Counted from the first letter of the stretch, positions 34,935 through 44,840 are shown. The stretch: 64,000 nucleotides of DNA from Pseudogracilibacillus auburnensis (GCF_003201975.1 NZ_QJJQ01000002.1:214723-278722), one strand, 5' to 3'. The notes: a model not told the origin generated them from the sequence alone. Made by a program: numbers and translations.

Positions 34935-35132
34935 ATGCCATGGGATATAAATAACTATCCAAATTCGCTTAAAAACTTACATCGAATTACGCGAAAAAAG
35001 GCAATTGAGATAGCAAACGCCATGATTGAGGAAGGATATAGTGAAGGTAGAGCGATTCCTATTGCCATTGAGCAAGCAAAAAAGTGGCATCAAAATGCAA
35101 CAAAAGAGGAAATTGACTCATTTGATCAATAA
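34935..35132 (+). CDS. YdaT-like small protein
   Basis: 65 residues from ATG 34935 (GGAGG upstream). M-P-W-D-I-N-N-Y-P-N-S-L-K-N-L and A-I-E-I-A-N-A-M-I-E-E-G-Y match the N-terminal domain of B. subtilis YdaT, a general-stress (sigma-B) protein. The longer C-terminal part of YdaT is absent; stand-alone short forms exist. Soluble, function unknown. Confidence 0.75.
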   Translation: MPWDINNYPNSLKNLHRITRKKAIEIANAMIEEGYSEGRAIPIAIEQAKKWHQNATKEEIDSFDQ

Positions 35133-35411
35133 GGAAACATGAATGAATCGTCAAACCGACATAGTCGTACAAAATTGATAGATATACTTTGGACAATCAT
35201 ATCAAAGTGAAAATGGTTGGGTTGTACAAAGATGATGTGCGGGATTTCTAACGTATATGCCGCTAAAGTCGTTTATTAGAAATGAAATTTCTATTAAATA
35301 CTATTTTTAGCATGTAAGGACTTACACAAACTTCTTTACACCATTGAATGTTTACAGTAGAAACCTATTACCCTGAAACATTCTTTAACGACTTTTGGTC
35401 AAGTTAAATAA
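35133..35411. other. Intergenic region
   Basis: No open frame, repeat or hairpin of note before the pepA terminator at 35412. Confidence 0.4.
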
Positions 35412-35450
35412 AAACGCCCATTTTCATTATCATATTGAAAATGGGCGTTT
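35412..35450 (-). terminator. Terminator of the aminopeptidase gene
   Basis: Perfect 14-bp stem AAACGCCCATTTTC/GAAAATGGGCGTTT with T's on the minus strand. Confidence 0.8.
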
Positions 35451-35459
35451 CTCATCCTC

Positions 35460-36830
35460 TTATTTTGAAACATGTACCGCATAATCTGCAAGAAGGCGAG
35501 CACCAAAGCCTGTTGCTGAATTGCCATAGTACCCTTTTTCTTTACTTTCCATCACACCAGCCATATCAACATGAATCCATTTTGTACTTTCCGGTACGAA
35601 GCGTCTTAGGAATAGTGCAGCTGTAATGGAACCTCCTGATGCTTGGTTACTAATATTGCTGAAATCAGCATAATTACTTTTAAGCGTACGATCATAATCA
35701 TCCACTAAAGGCATTGGCCAAACAAAATCGCCATTTTCATCGCCAATTTTCTTCATTTCAGCCAGTAGCTCTTCTTCACCGAAAATACCACCTAGCTTTG
35801 GCCCAAGTGCAAATGCAATCGCTCCTGTAAGTGTAGCAATATCAATCACATATTCCGCCTGTAATTCTCCGGAACGAATCAGCCCGTCGGCTAAAATGAG
35901 TCGACCTTCCGCATCGGTATTTCCTACTTGAACCGTGTGCCCATTTTTATACGTAATAATATCTCCTGGCAAAATTGAATGTTGATCAGGCATATTTTCA
36001 ACTGTTTGAATAAGTCCAACGACATTCACTTTTGCATTAGATTCTGCTAAAAGTTTTACCGCACCAGCAACAGCTGCTGCTCCGCCCATATCCATGCGCA
36101 TATCACTCAGGTCGCGACCACTTTTTAGGCTTATTCCACCTGTGTCAAATGTTACCCCTTTTCCAACGAGTGCAATCAGTGGCTTGGTCGCATCCCCTTC
36201 ATAATGAAGCTCGATAAAAGCTGGATCGTATTTACTGCCCCGATTCACTGTAAGCAGTCCGTTCATTTGCATTTCTTGTAATTTCTGTTTATCGTGCACT
36301 ATGACATTCACATTCGTATCTGCAAATTCTTTTTCTAAAATGTGTGGAAATGATTCCGGATTTAGTGTACTTGGTATTTCGTTCATTAAATCACGTGAAA
36401 ATGCAGTCGCTGTCGCACGTGTTCTTCCCATTATGATAGCTGATTTTACAGCCGCTTCGTCTGAAAAAGTCAATGTTGTTACATCCGCACTTTTCTTTGA
36501 TTTATACGATTCAAAAGAATAGCCACCAAGCTGCCATCCTTCCACAAATGCAATAATGATTTTTTGTTCATCAAGCGCGGAAAATGCTTGGAATAGTTCT
36601 TCGTTCTTGACAGATACTTGTGCAATTTTGCGCTTTGTCAATTCACGAGCTATGTCACCAGCAAGCATACGAATTTTTTCATATGTTTGGTTCCCTGCTT
36701 TTACATCTTTTACGATAATAAGTAATTCATTGTCGACAAATAAGCTAACATAATCACCAACACTATTTTTTACAAAATCTTGCAATCCACTATCCTCTGT
36801 TTGAAACGTAACTTTCGTTTCTATCCCCAT
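35460..36830 (-). CDS. pepA: Leucyl aminopeptidase, M17 family
   Basis: 456 residues from ATG 36830 behind GGAGAGG. A poorly conserved N-terminal domain precedes the M17 catalytic domain with V-G-K-G-V-T-F-D-T-G-G-I-S-L-K (metal-binding Lys/Asp) near 222-236 and N-T-D-A-E-G-R-L near 303-310. Cytoplasmic hexameric two-metal exopeptidase that releases N-terminal residues during peptide turnover. It is somewhat shorter than the usual ~500 residues owing to a reduced N-terminal domain. Monocistronic. Confidence 0.9.
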   Translation of the reverse strand: MGIETKVTFQTEDSGLQDFVKNSVGDYVSLFVDNELLIIVKDVKAGNQTYEKIRMLAGDIARELTKRKIAQVSVKNEELFQAFSALDEQKIIIAFVEGWQLGGYSFESYKSKKSADVTTLTFSDEAAVKSAIIMGRTRATATAFSRDLMNEIPSTLNPESFPHILEKEFADTNVNVIVHDKQKLQEMQMNGLLTVNRGSKYDPAFIELHYEGDATKPLIALVGKGVTFDTGGISLKSGRDLSDMRMDMGGAAAVAGAVKLLAESNAKVNVVGLIQTVENMPDQHSILPGDIITYKNGHTVQVGNTDAEGRLILADGLIRSGELQAEYVIDIATLTGAIAFALGPKLGGIFGEEELLAEMKKIGDENGDFVWPMPLVDDYDRTLKSNYADFSNISNQASGGSITAALFLRRFVPESTKWIHVDMAGVMESKEKGYYGNSATGFGARLLADYAVHVSK

Positions 36831-36949
36831 ATTATCCTCTCCTTCATTCTATCTATCTAGTTAAAAGTATCGCTTACTTTCAAATTTTTCGCAAGTAGCG
36901 CACCCAAAATGGTTAATTATGATACGATGTTAAGGAAGGAGGGACATTT

Positions 36950-37729
36950 ATGAGAACCATTACTGACCAATTAGGACGTTCTATTTCATACGATTTTCCA
37001 CCTAAACGAATTATTTCCTTCGCTCCTGCGATAACAGATACATTATTCAGTTTACAATTATACGAACATATAGTTGGAAGAACAAGATTTTGCATTCACC
37101 CGAAAGGAAAAGTTGAAAATGCGATCAATGTAGGCGGAACGAAAGATATGAAAATAGAAAGAATCCATGAGTTACAACCGGATTTAATTATTGCAGAAAA
37201 AGAAGAAAATACAAAAGAAATGGTAGAGGAACTAGAGAAATTTTACCCTGTTTATGTATTTGAAATCCAGACAGTGAACGACGCATTAAACATGATTCTC
37301 AACCTAGGAACTTTAACAAATCGAATCGAGAAAGCACGAGCTTTACATCGGACCATTACGACCGCAATGGAACACATCCCTACGAAGTATAAGGGAAAAC
37401 GAGTTGCCTATGTTATTTGGAAAAATCCTTATATGGTCGTCGGAAAAAATACATATATTCAATCATTAATGGAAAAGTTAGGCTTTATCAACCCTTTTAC
37501 ACAGTTTGAAGGACGTTATCCGACGGTAACAGAAAGTGATTTTTGCCATGCAAATCTTGACTATATTTTACTTGCAACAGAGCCATATCCTTTCAAAGAA
37601 AAAAACATAAACGAATTTTTAAACATTTCCCCACTTTCTCAACCTGTTATCGTCAATGGAGAAATGTTTTGGTATGGCGTAAAAATGTTTGATGCTGTTA
37701 CTTATTTCAATGAACAATTTTTACGATAA
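36950..37729 (+). CDS. Cytoplasmic TroA/BtuF-like helical-backbone metal receptor
   Basis: 259 residues from ATG 36950 behind GGAGG. It has the fold pattern of class III substrate-binding proteins: R-I-I-S-F-A-P-A-I-T-D-T-L-F near 21-34, G-G-T-K-D-M near 62, and L-Q-P-D-L-I-I-A-E. There is no signal peptide or lipobox, so it stays in the cytoplasm, unlike BtuF or FhuD. Such cytoplasmic forms occur in Bacillaceae; ligand (cobalamin, haem or metal chelate) unknown. No transporter genes adjoin it. Confidence 0.75.
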   Translation: MRTITDQLGRSISYDFPPKRIISFAPAITDTLFSLQLYEHIVGRTRFCIHPKGKVENAINVGGTKDMKIERIHELQPDLIIAEKEENTKEMVEELEKFYPVYVFEIQTVNDALNMILNLGTLTNRIEKARALHRTITTAMEHIPTKYKGKRVAYVIWKNPYMVVGKNTYIQSLMEKLGFINPFTQFEGRYPTVTESDFCHANLDYILLATEPYPFKEKNINEFLNISPLSQPVIVNGEMFWYGVKMFDAVTYFNEQFLR

Positions 37730-37767
37730 TCGCTAATTCCAGGAGGAAGAATCTTAGCAAATTCGGA

Positions 37768-37945
37768 TTCGCCATTGCACTCTGGGATTCTCCTAATAAC
37801 GCGCCAGAATCGCCACATAATTGCGGAGATGCGCCATATTAACACCGAGATTCGCCAGATAAATACGGAGGTGCGCCATATTAAAGCTGGGAACCGCCAT
37901 ATATACGCAGAGATGCGCCACATAATCGCGGAATACACATATATA
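37768..37945. repeat. 21-bp tandem repeat, inverted relative to the 13.7 kb array
   Basis: CGCCA starts at 37811, 37832, 37853, 37874, 37895 and 37916, each 21 bp apart (a diverged copy precedes). On the minus strand the unit reads like TATGGCGCATCTCCGCNNT, the same family as the 13706-13985 array. Open frames across it (R-H-I-I-A-E-M type heptads) are by-products of a 3-fold period. It follows the 36950-37729 gene directly. Confidence 0.85.
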
Positions 37946-38339
37946 CACAAAGTAGCGCCAGGTATACATACCCTTTTCATTCGGATGAGGATGTAAAATA
38001 TGTCCCAATGAATATCCCATCAATAATAGTTCCCCCTTTTAACGCTTTGAACAAAACCTTATTCTCAAAGCTAGGCTACGTGTGGTTCAAGTACCAAGGG
38101 ATGATCCGATTTTACAATCATAACCTTCTACCTTGTTTAGCGCCGCCTTTTTATTATGTCTTTCACCCACCCATCAAATGCTTTTTGCACATGAACCAAA
38201 AGGAGTGCTCTTTTACCTGTATTAAGTTCCTTTTTAAGGAAAGTTATGATAAAAAAAGAAGAAGAGGATGTCTACGATCGTAGAGAGTTGATTTCTCATC
38301 GGCATGCTCTACTTTTCGGACTCCCCTTCTTTTCATTTG
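37946..38339. other. Intergenic region
   Basis: No gene supported. A 91-codon plus-strand frame at 38008 lacks a ribosome site. A 14-bp palindrome TCTACGATCGTAGA (38268-38283) and a weak hairpin with T's near the end may terminate the minus-strand ABC operon. Confidence 0.35.
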
Positions 38340-40184
38340 TCACCCGACCATCGGTTCATCAAATTGACTTTTGTATAAATCAGCATAAAATCCATCCGCT
38401 TGAATAAGTTGTTCATGCGTTCCTTGCTCAATCACTGCTCCTTGATCCATGACTAAAATAAGATCTGCGTCTTTTATAGTCGATAATCGATGAGCAATCA
38501 CAAAACTCGTTCTATTTTTCATTAATGCATTCATCGCTTGTTGAATATGAATTTCCGTTCTCGTATCTACACTTGATGTCGCTTCATCTAAAATCATCAT
38601 GGGAGCATTTGCTAACATTGCTCGGGAAATCGTTAATAGCTGCTTTTGTCCTTGTGAAATATTCGATGCCTCTTCATTTAACAACGTATCATATCCATCT
38701 GGTAATGTTTGGATAAAATGATGTGCATGAGCGGCACGGCTGGCAGCGATAATTTCTTCTTCTGTCGCATTTGTTTTTCCGTAGGCAATGTTTTCTTTAA
38801 TTGTCCCTTTAAATAACCATGTATCTTGCAAAACGATCCCGAAGTTTTCTCGTAACTGGCTACGTTTCATTTTCTTTATATCTATGCCGTCAATGGTAAT
38901 TCGTCCTTTATCAAGTTCATAGAAACGCATCAACAAATTAATTAAAGTCGTTTTCCCCGCTCCTGTTGGTCCAACAATCGCCACCGTTTGCCCTGCTGAA
39001 ATATCGATATTCAGATGTTGCATTAACAATGTATCATCGTATCCAAAATCAACTTGTTCAAAACGGACATTTCCTTGAATTTTTTTCATCACTACTGGAT
39101 CAGCGACCGGCTCTTCTTCTTGTTCATCTAACAATTCAAAAACTCTCTCTGCTGCCGCAATGGTTGACTGAATAATATTGGCAATATTAGCTGTTTGGGA
39201 AATTGGTTGAGAAAATTGATTTGTGTACGTAATGAACGCTTGAATATCTCCTATCGTAATTGCCCGCTGTGTCACTAAAATCCCGCCAACAATACTAATA
39301 AGCACATAGCTAATATTACCGATAAATGACATAAGCGGCATGATAATTCCTGAAACAAATTGCGCACGTCTTCCTGCATCATATAGTTCTTCATTTACTT
39401 GATTAAATGTATCAATGGACTGCTTCTCATGCCCAAACGCTTTTACCACTTCATGCCCCGTATACATCTCTTCAATATGTCCATTTAAATTTCCAAGTGT
39501 TCGTTGTTGTTTGCCAAAATGTTTTTGTGATTTTTTTAACAACGGACGAATGACATAAATAGACAATGGGATACTGACAACCGCAATAACAGTAAGTAGT
39601 GGACTAATCCATAACATCATGATAATAATCCCAATAATCGTCACAAAGGAAGTAATAAATTGTGTCAAGCTTTGCTGCAATGTCGTTGCAATCGTGTCAA
39701 TATCATTCGTTACACGACTTAAAATATCTCCGTGTGAATGACGATCAAAGTAAGCGATTGGTAGCTTATTCATCTTATCAAACACATCTTCACGTAAATC
39801 ATACACCGTTTTTTGTGCGACACTTGCCATAATGAATTGTTGAATAAATTGAAAAAGGCTACTGAAAACATAAAGACCACCAAGGATAAGTAATAGTTGG
39901 GCAATCTTAGTAAAATCGATTGCTGCACCTGGTATACCTTGAAATTTAGCATAGGCCCCTTCAAATAAGACGGTAATAGAATCCCCCATTATTTTCGGTC
40001 CTAACACCGCAAAAACAGTACCAAAAATCGCAACACATAAAACGAGGATTAAGCTTTTGGTTCTCGGTTTTAAATATGTTATTAATCGTTTAAATGTTTT
40101 TTTGAAATCTTTCGGTTTCTCTAAGCCAACAAGCATCCCGCCGTGACCACGAGGGGCTGGTTGCTCTCTTTTTTCCTTTGTCAT
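38340..40184 (-). CDS. ABC exporter subunit, YfiC/BmrD-like, canonical ATP site
   Basis: 614 residues: a type-IV exporter membrane domain with six helices (about 35-340) then an ATPase domain. Walker A G-P-T-G-A-G-K-T-T near 405, Walker B M-M-I-L-D-E-A-T-S with the catalytic Glu, but a divergent signature I-S-Q-G-Q-K-Q in place of LSGGQ. It overlaps the upstream half-transporter by 4 bases (ATGA). The pair forms a heterodimeric multidrug-type exporter such as YfiBC or BmrCD in B. subtilis. This subunit supplies the intact Walker B and the degenerate signature. Confidence 0.88.
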   Translation of the reverse strand: MTKEKREQPAPRGHGGMLVGLEKPKDFKKTFKRLITYLKPRTKSLILVLCVAIFGTVFAVLGPKIMGDSITVLFEGAYAKFQGIPGAAIDFTKIAQLLLILGGLYVFSSLFQFIQQFIMASVAQKTVYDLREDVFDKMNKLPIAYFDRHSHGDILSRVTNDIDTIATTLQQSLTQFITSFVTIIGIIIMMLWISPLLTVIAVVSIPLSIYVIRPLLKKSQKHFGKQQRTLGNLNGHIEEMYTGHEVVKAFGHEKQSIDTFNQVNEELYDAGRRAQFVSGIIMPLMSFIGNISYVLISIVGGILVTQRAITIGDIQAFITYTNQFSQPISQTANIANIIQSTIAAAERVFELLDEQEEEPVADPVVMKKIQGNVRFEQVDFGYDDTLLMQHLNIDISAGQTVAIVGPTGAGKTTLINLLMRFYELDKGRITIDGIDIKKMKRSQLRENFGIVLQDTWLFKGTIKENIAYGKTNATEEEIIAASRAAHAHHFIQTLPDGYDTLLNEEASNISQGQKQLLTISRAMLANAPMMILDEATSSVDTRTEIHIQQAMNALMKNRTSFVIAHRLSTIKDADLILVMDQGAVIEQGTHEQLIQADGFYADLYKSQFDEPMVG

Positions 40185-41905
40185 GCAATCTCCCCCTCAC
40201 CAAGTTGGGAAGCAACAATTTCTTGATATACTTTATTATTTTCTACTAGTTCTTCATGAGTGCCGATCCCGACCATTTTCCCTTTATCAAGCACAATAAT
40301 TTGATCTGCGTGCATGACAGAGCTAACTCGTTGAGCAACAACCATAACGATTGACTGTTTTGTTTCTGCTTGTAAGGCTGCCCTTAATTTAGAATCTGTT
40401 TTATAATCAAGTGCTGAAAAACTATCATCAAAAATGTATATGTCTGGTTGTCGCACAAGCGCACGCACGATAGATAATCGTTGCTTTTGTCCTCCAGATA
40501 AGTTCGCGCCACCTTGCTCAATCATTGTCTCATATCCTTCTGGTAAATGTTCAATAAAATCATTTGCCTGCGCGATAGTCGCCGCATGGATGATTTCTTC
40601 TGTTGTTGCATCCTGTTTTCCGAATCGAATATTATCATTAATACTACCGGAAAATAATAAGGACTTTTGTGGCACAAATCCGATTTTCTCACGGAGCTGA
40701 GGAAGTGATGTCTCTGTAATGTCTACTCCATTCAACCGAATGGTACCAGCTGTAAGTTCAAAAAAGCGAGGAATTAACTGCACAAGTGTCGTTTTTCCTG
40801 AACCAGTCCCTCCAATGACCGCCGTTATCTCCCCTTGTTTTGCCGTAAACTGAATATGCTCTAGTGCTGGTTCGTCTGCTCCTGGATAATAGAATGTAAC
40901 ATGGTCAAATTCAAGTACCCCTTGTCCATTGTCTATTCTTTTATCCCCTTGTTTTAACTTCAACCTTTCCATTTCAAGCACTTCCCGAATTCGATTCGCC
41001 GATACCGTTGCTCGTGGTAAAACGACAAACATCATCGACGCCATCATCAGTGCGAACATGATAAGCATGACATATTGAATAAATGCCATCAAATCACCAA
41101 TTTGCATACTTCCGTTGTCAATTCGTATCCCGCCAAACCAAATGATGAAAACGACAGTGACATTCATTAACAACATCATTAATGGCATCGTAAACGCCAT
41201 TAGCTTGTTCACTTTAATAGATATATCTGTTAAGTCTGTATTCGCCTCTTTCAAACGAGCTCGTTCTTCTTTTCCTTTGGCAAATGATCGAATGACTCGG
41301 ATACCTGTTAAATTTTCTCGGAAAACGAGATTTAATCGATCAAGCCGCTTCTGAACCCCTTGAAAAAGTGGATATCCTCTTTTTAATATAATCAAAATTG
41401 CTAGAGCAATAAACGGTATCGCAATCAAGATAACGAGTGATAATTTTGCATCTTTTGATAAAGCCATAATAAGCCCGCCGATAAGCATAAACGGTGCCAT
41501 TAAAAACATACGAAGCACCATAATGGTTGCTTGTTGTACTTGTGTAACATCGTTTGTAGTTCTAGTAATTAATGAGGCTGTTCCAATCGTATCAAATTCA
41601 TGTAATGAAAAATCACTTACATTCGTAAAAATATCCTCTCTTATCTTACGACCAACTCCCATCGCAACCTTCGAAGCAAAATGACTAATCAAAATAGACA
41701 TGAAGACGCCAACTGCTGCAACTGCAAGCATGACGAATCCAATTTTCCAAATATAAGCGATATCCCCTTTGACAACCCCATTATCCACAATATCACCCAT
41801 TAATGTCGGAAGAAAAAGTTGGGAGATAGATTGAATAAAAATAAGGAAAAATAGTAGCATAATCAAAAATTTATAGGATAGTAAATAGTTTGCAACCTTT
41901 CGCAA
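40181..41905 (-). CDS. ABC exporter subunit, YfiB/BmrC-like, degenerate ATP site
   Basis: 574 residues: six helices (about 15-300) then an ATPase domain with Walker A G-G-T-G-S-G-K-T-T near 362 and canonical signature L-S-G-G-Q-K-Q-R, but Walker B ends I-F-D-D-S-F-S-A-L-D, with Asp in place of the catalytic Glu. This complements its partner's defective signature, giving one working and one degenerate ATP site as in heterodimeric exporters. First gene of the two-gene operon. A decayed copy of its 5' end lies at 43555-43890. Confidence 0.88.
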   Translation of the reverse strand: MRKVANYLLSYKFLIMLLFFLIFIQSISQLFLPTLMGDIVDNGVVKGDIAYIWKIGFVMLAVAAVGVFMSILISHFASKVAMGVGRKIREDIFTNVSDFSLHEFDTIGTASLITRTTNDVTQVQQATIMVLRMFLMAPFMLIGGLIMALSKDAKLSLVILIAIPFIALAILIILKRGYPLFQGVQKRLDRLNLVFRENLTGIRVIRSFAKGKEERARLKEANTDLTDISIKVNKLMAFTMPLMMLLMNVTVVFIIWFGGIRIDNGSMQIGDLMAFIQYVMLIMFALMMASMMFVVLPRATVSANRIREVLEMERLKLKQGDKRIDNGQGVLEFDHVTFYYPGADEPALEHIQFTAKQGEITAVIGGTGSGKTTLVQLIPRFFELTAGTIRLNGVDITETSLPQLREKIGFVPQKSLLFSGSINDNIRFGKQDATTEEIIHAATIAQANDFIEHLPEGYETMIEQGGANLSGGQKQRLSIVRALVRQPDIYIFDDSFSALDYKTDSKLRAALQAETKQSIVMVVAQRVSSVMHADQIIVLDKGKMVGIGTHEELVENNKVYQEIVASQLGEGEIA

Positions 41906-42125
41906 AATGAGTCACCTTCTTTATATTCATACAATTATTCCATACTCCATCTTAGCATAACTAGGAAAGTGACACATAATGAGGTGTTTAAGGAACATTA
42001 AGTTTTTTAAAATGCGAGGAAGAGATATGGATCGCTTTTGAGTGAAGGGTCGTTTAACTGGGGAGTTTTATTAAACACGAAAAACAAGGGCGGAAAGGAA
42101 ACATTGCATTTCAACGCATGAAAAT

Positions 42126-42168
42126 AATAACGCATGAAATCAAGACTCATCGGATTTCATGCATTATT
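42126..42168 (-). terminator. Terminator of the esterase gene
   Basis: GCATGAAATC (42132-42141) pairs with GATTTCATGC (42153-42162), extended by AATAA/TTATT after one mismatch; T-rich on the minus strand. Confidence 0.65.
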
Positions 42169-42175
42169 ATTTATC

Positions 42176-42961
42176 TTAATAGTTTTTCCCAGACCCTTTT
42201 AATAAAAAGCAATTTTCCTTTTCTTGTTGCTTTACAAACTGATGACATGCCTCGACAATCGTCTCTTTGTCATTGTCCATCGTTGCAACATGATATGAAT
42301 TCGTTAAAGTAATTATTTCTTTCTTTGTTGCACCAATTTTCTCCAAAATATATTCCGTATTTTCAGGAGGGCAGACATGGTCAATTGTTGATTTAATTCC
42401 AAGTATAGGGGTTTTAATGTTTGACAAAATAGCTGGCGTACTTTCCATTAAGTTTTGCAACTCATGAATAGCTGTTAACGGAGTCTTTTGATATGTTATT
42501 TCATGTACATTTTTTGCTTTAATATCAGGGGTTCCCTCATCGATAAATCGTGGCTCTGTGCTTCCTTTTACATATTCCAATGTCGGGATCGTTAATGCTG
42601 CATTGATTAACATAATTCCTTGAATTGACTGAAATTTATGAGCAAGATGGAGTGCTAACGTTCCACCCATCGATTGTCCCATGACAAAAATAGTTGAGCA
42701 TCGTCTTTTTAACACGTTATATGCCTTTTCCATGGAATGAAACCAATCTTCTTTCGTACAATTTTCAAGATCATGATAGTGGGTTCCATGTCCTTTCAGT
42801 CTAGGAGCTAAAACAGTATACCCTAATTGTGCCAATCTTTTTCCAACATATACAACACTTTCCGGTGTTCCCATAAATCCGTGTGAAATTAGGATACCAA
42901 CATCGTTCCCCTCAAAATAAAATGTTTCAGCTCCAGCAATGACTGGATATATTTCACCCAT
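42176..42961 (-). CDS. Alpha/beta hydrolase, Est30-like carboxylesterase
   Basis: 261 residues from ATG 42961 (GGAGG 8 nt upstream; the GTG at 42976 precedes the ribosome site). Oxyanion-hole motif S-H-G-F-M-G near 27-32, nucleophile in G-Q-S-M-G-G near 94-99, acid Asp around 192 (T-I-D-H-V), His near 222 (S-Y-H-V-A-T-M-D). This matches monoglyceride-lipase or Est30-type carboxylesterases of Bacillaceae, cytoplasmic. It follows the FbpA-like gene by 24 bp and probably shares its transcript. Confidence 0.82.
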   Translation of the reverse strand: MGEIYPVIAGAETFYFEGNDVGILISHGFMGTPESVVYVGKRLAQLGYTVLAPRLKGHGTHYHDLENCTKEDWFHSMEKAYNVLKRRCSTIFVMGQSMGGTLALHLAHKFQSIQGIMLINAALTIPTLEYVKGSTEPRFIDEGTPDIKAKNVHEITYQKTPLTAIHELQNLMESTPAILSNIKTPILGIKSTIDHVCPPENTEYILEKIGATKKEIITLTNSYHVATMDNDKETIVEACHQFVKQQEKENCFLLKGSGKNY

Positions 42962-42985
42962 TTTAGATTCCTCCACTTATTTATG

Positions 42986-43192
42986 CTATTTTTTTCTCCA
43001 TTTAATTCTTAAGGATCCTAAACCATCATGAGGGTGACTTTCTGTTAAAAATAATTGATACTTATTTTCTAGTTCCTGCAATGACATATGATAAAGATGC
43101 TGATCTTCTCTTTTATATATCTTAAATGCAATTAATTTATTTATTAGAATTTCCCGACGATGCTTGTCTGTAGTCTGAATAATATGAGCCAA
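42986..43192 (-). CDS. FbpA-like Fur-regulated basic protein
   Basis: 68 residues from TTG 43192 behind GAAGGAG. The text R-R-E-I-L-I-N-K-L-I-A-F-K-I-Y-K, then Q-L or H-L-Y-H-M-S-L-Q-E-L-E, is the FbpA pattern. In B. subtilis FbpA assists the small RNA FsrA in iron-sparing. No clear Fur box was found by eye upstream. A decayed second copy is at 44690-44840. Confidence 0.7.
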   Translation of the reverse strand: MAHIIQTTDKHRREILINKLIAFKIYKREDQHLYHMSLQELENKYQLFLTESHPHDGLGSLRIKWRKK

Positions 43193-43235
43193 TGAAATCT
43201 CTCCTTCTTTTCATACGATATTTCGATTAATTTCA

Positions 43236-43560
43236 TTATATAACATACAATACCAATCGGTCAAGTATGAATTGAGATCCAAAAAAGCAAAAATCGTTAA
43301 AAACTCTTTCCAATGGTCCTACCTTAGCCTCGGCCAGAAGGTATTTATTGGTCGCAGGACGGGATGCATTAATTAAACTTTGCTGAATATCGGAAGTTTC
43401 TGGTGAAAATAGCATTAAGTGACTTTGAACTGGTGGCGTAATGGCCCAACTCATCATTCCCCAAAAAACTAAAATAATCCAAAATAAGGCTACAACTTTT
43501 ACCGTATACGGGATAATAAATAAACAAAAAGCTAATAAAGCAATTACTGTATATAAGCGA
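43236..43560 (-). pseudogene. Decayed duplicate of the 3' half of the MFS gene
   Basis: 43366-43560 is nearly identical to 46075-46250, the C-terminal part of the PbuE-like transporter (M-M-S-W-A-I-T-P-P, S-P-E-T-S-D-I-Q-Q-S). It is frameshifted and truncated on both sides. 43240-43366 matches another non-coding stretch at 45575-45700. Not functional. Confidence 0.8.
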
Positions 43561-43890
43561 TATCACCTTTTACAACCCCATTGATGTTGGAAGAAAAAGT
43601 TGTGATAAAAATTGAATGACTATAAGAAAAATATAAGTATAACTAGCAACTTATATGATCATAAATAGTTTGCAACCTTTCACAAAATGAATCACCTTCT
43701 TCCATTTTTTCATACAATTATTCCACACCTTATCTTAGCATAACTAGAAAATGACACATAATGAGTTGTTTAGGGAGCATTGACAATTTTTTGGAGAAGC
43801 TAACTGTTACAAAGGAATGAGATATGGATAGTCATCTTTTGAGTGAAGATAATTCATTAGGGAGTTTTATCTAAACATTTAAAACAAGTG
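43555..43890 (-). pseudogene. Decayed duplicate of the ABC exporter 5' end and upstream region
   Basis: Aligns by eye with 41750-42090: shared words include TAGTTTGCAACCTTTC, TTATCTTAGCATAACTAG and GACACATAATGAG, in the same order, with indels. It includes the first codons of the YfiB-like gene and its promoter region but no usable reading frame. Confidence 0.8.
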
Positions 43891-44101
43891 ACTAGTAAGC
43901 CTCTGTTTAAAGCCCATCGACAAGGTTGCTTTATCGTAGGAAGAAACTTGAAATTTGACTAGCTTCTGCTTAAGCAAGACACAATTAATTTCGCAAATAC
44001 ATTTTTATCCACAGCTATAGTCAAAGACAAGTTCCTAGACAAAAAAGAGTAAGCAAATGCTCCCCTTTAATTTCCATTATAAAACAATCACGTCCGATTA
44101 A

Positions 44102-44563
44102 CTAAGATTCATTTTCGGAAACAGATTTTTGATTATCAAATACGGGTTCTAATACACCTAATAGTAATGCCACTATTAATTTCGTTTTCAAGGAAAGTGT
44201 GATGCTTTCCATCAACGCATCCACTATAAAAAGAACAAGCCAATTTGATGCAAATCCAAATAACAATTGTATTAAAAATGCATTTACATTTTCAGTTATG
44301 TTTTCAACAGTTAATTTGGCCATAGCATCAAAGAATAAATCCACAATAATTCCTAAAATAAAGAAACTGACAACAAAAATAAGTAATGACCAAATAGATT
44401 CATAATGAACACCTAGTAATGTAAAAACTCCTGCGAAACCAAAGAAGAAAATCCCTAAAACAAACCCGATTACTAAAACAATAAAAAGCGTAAAACCAAT
44501 AATTGTTGTTGTCTTTTCTTTTAGATTCTTATTTTTAAATGAACCGTTATTATGTTCATCCAT
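44102..44563 (-). CDS. YrvL family regulatory membrane protein
   Basis: 153 residues from ATG 44563 behind AAAGGGG, with four membrane helices and the stretch F-G-F-A-G-V-F-T-L-L-G-V followed by S-I-W-S-L-L-I-F-V-V-S-F-F-I-L-G that I associate with YrvL. B. subtilis YrvL is a membrane protein that dampens expression of the oxalate decarboxylase gene controlled by the SigO/RsoA sigma factor. No such sigma factor is visible here. Intact among decayed neighbours. Confidence 0.75.
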   Translation of the reverse strand: MDEHNNGSFKNKNLKEKTTTIIGFTLFIVLVIGFVLGIFFFGFAGVFTLLGVHYESIWSLLIFVVSFFILGIIVDLFFDAMAKLTVENITENVNAFLIQLLFGFASNWLVLFIVDALMESITLSLKTKLIVALLLGVLEPVFDNQKSVSENES

Positions 44564-44689
44564 TTAAAAACCCCTTTTCAACAATCTCGCTCGTTTATTA
44601 AAATAATTCTGTCGTTCCTAATTCCTATAAAACGTTTTCGCTCGTTTCATCTTCCTCATCATCTGTCATATAATCTGGACCCCTAACTG

Positions 44690-44840
44690 GATACTGTATA
44701 AAGATGCTGATCTTCTCATTTATATAGTTAAAAGCAATTAATTTTTGAGAATTCCCAAAGATGCTTGTCCATAGTCTGAATAATATCTCTCTTTCTTTTC
44801 GTACGATATTTCGATTAATCTTACTATATAACACAACTTT
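44690..44840 (-). pseudogene. Decayed duplicate of the fbpA-like gene
   Basis: Matches 43090-43240 by eye (AAAGATGCTGATCTTCTC, GATGCTTGTC, TAGTCTGAATAATAT, ACGATATTTCGATTAAT), but deletions destroy the frame. Confidence 0.75.

Noticed and set aside
38008-38283. 91-codon plus-strand frame
   Set aside because: No ribosome site and no recognisable protein pattern; Cys/Phe-rich text typical of chance frames.
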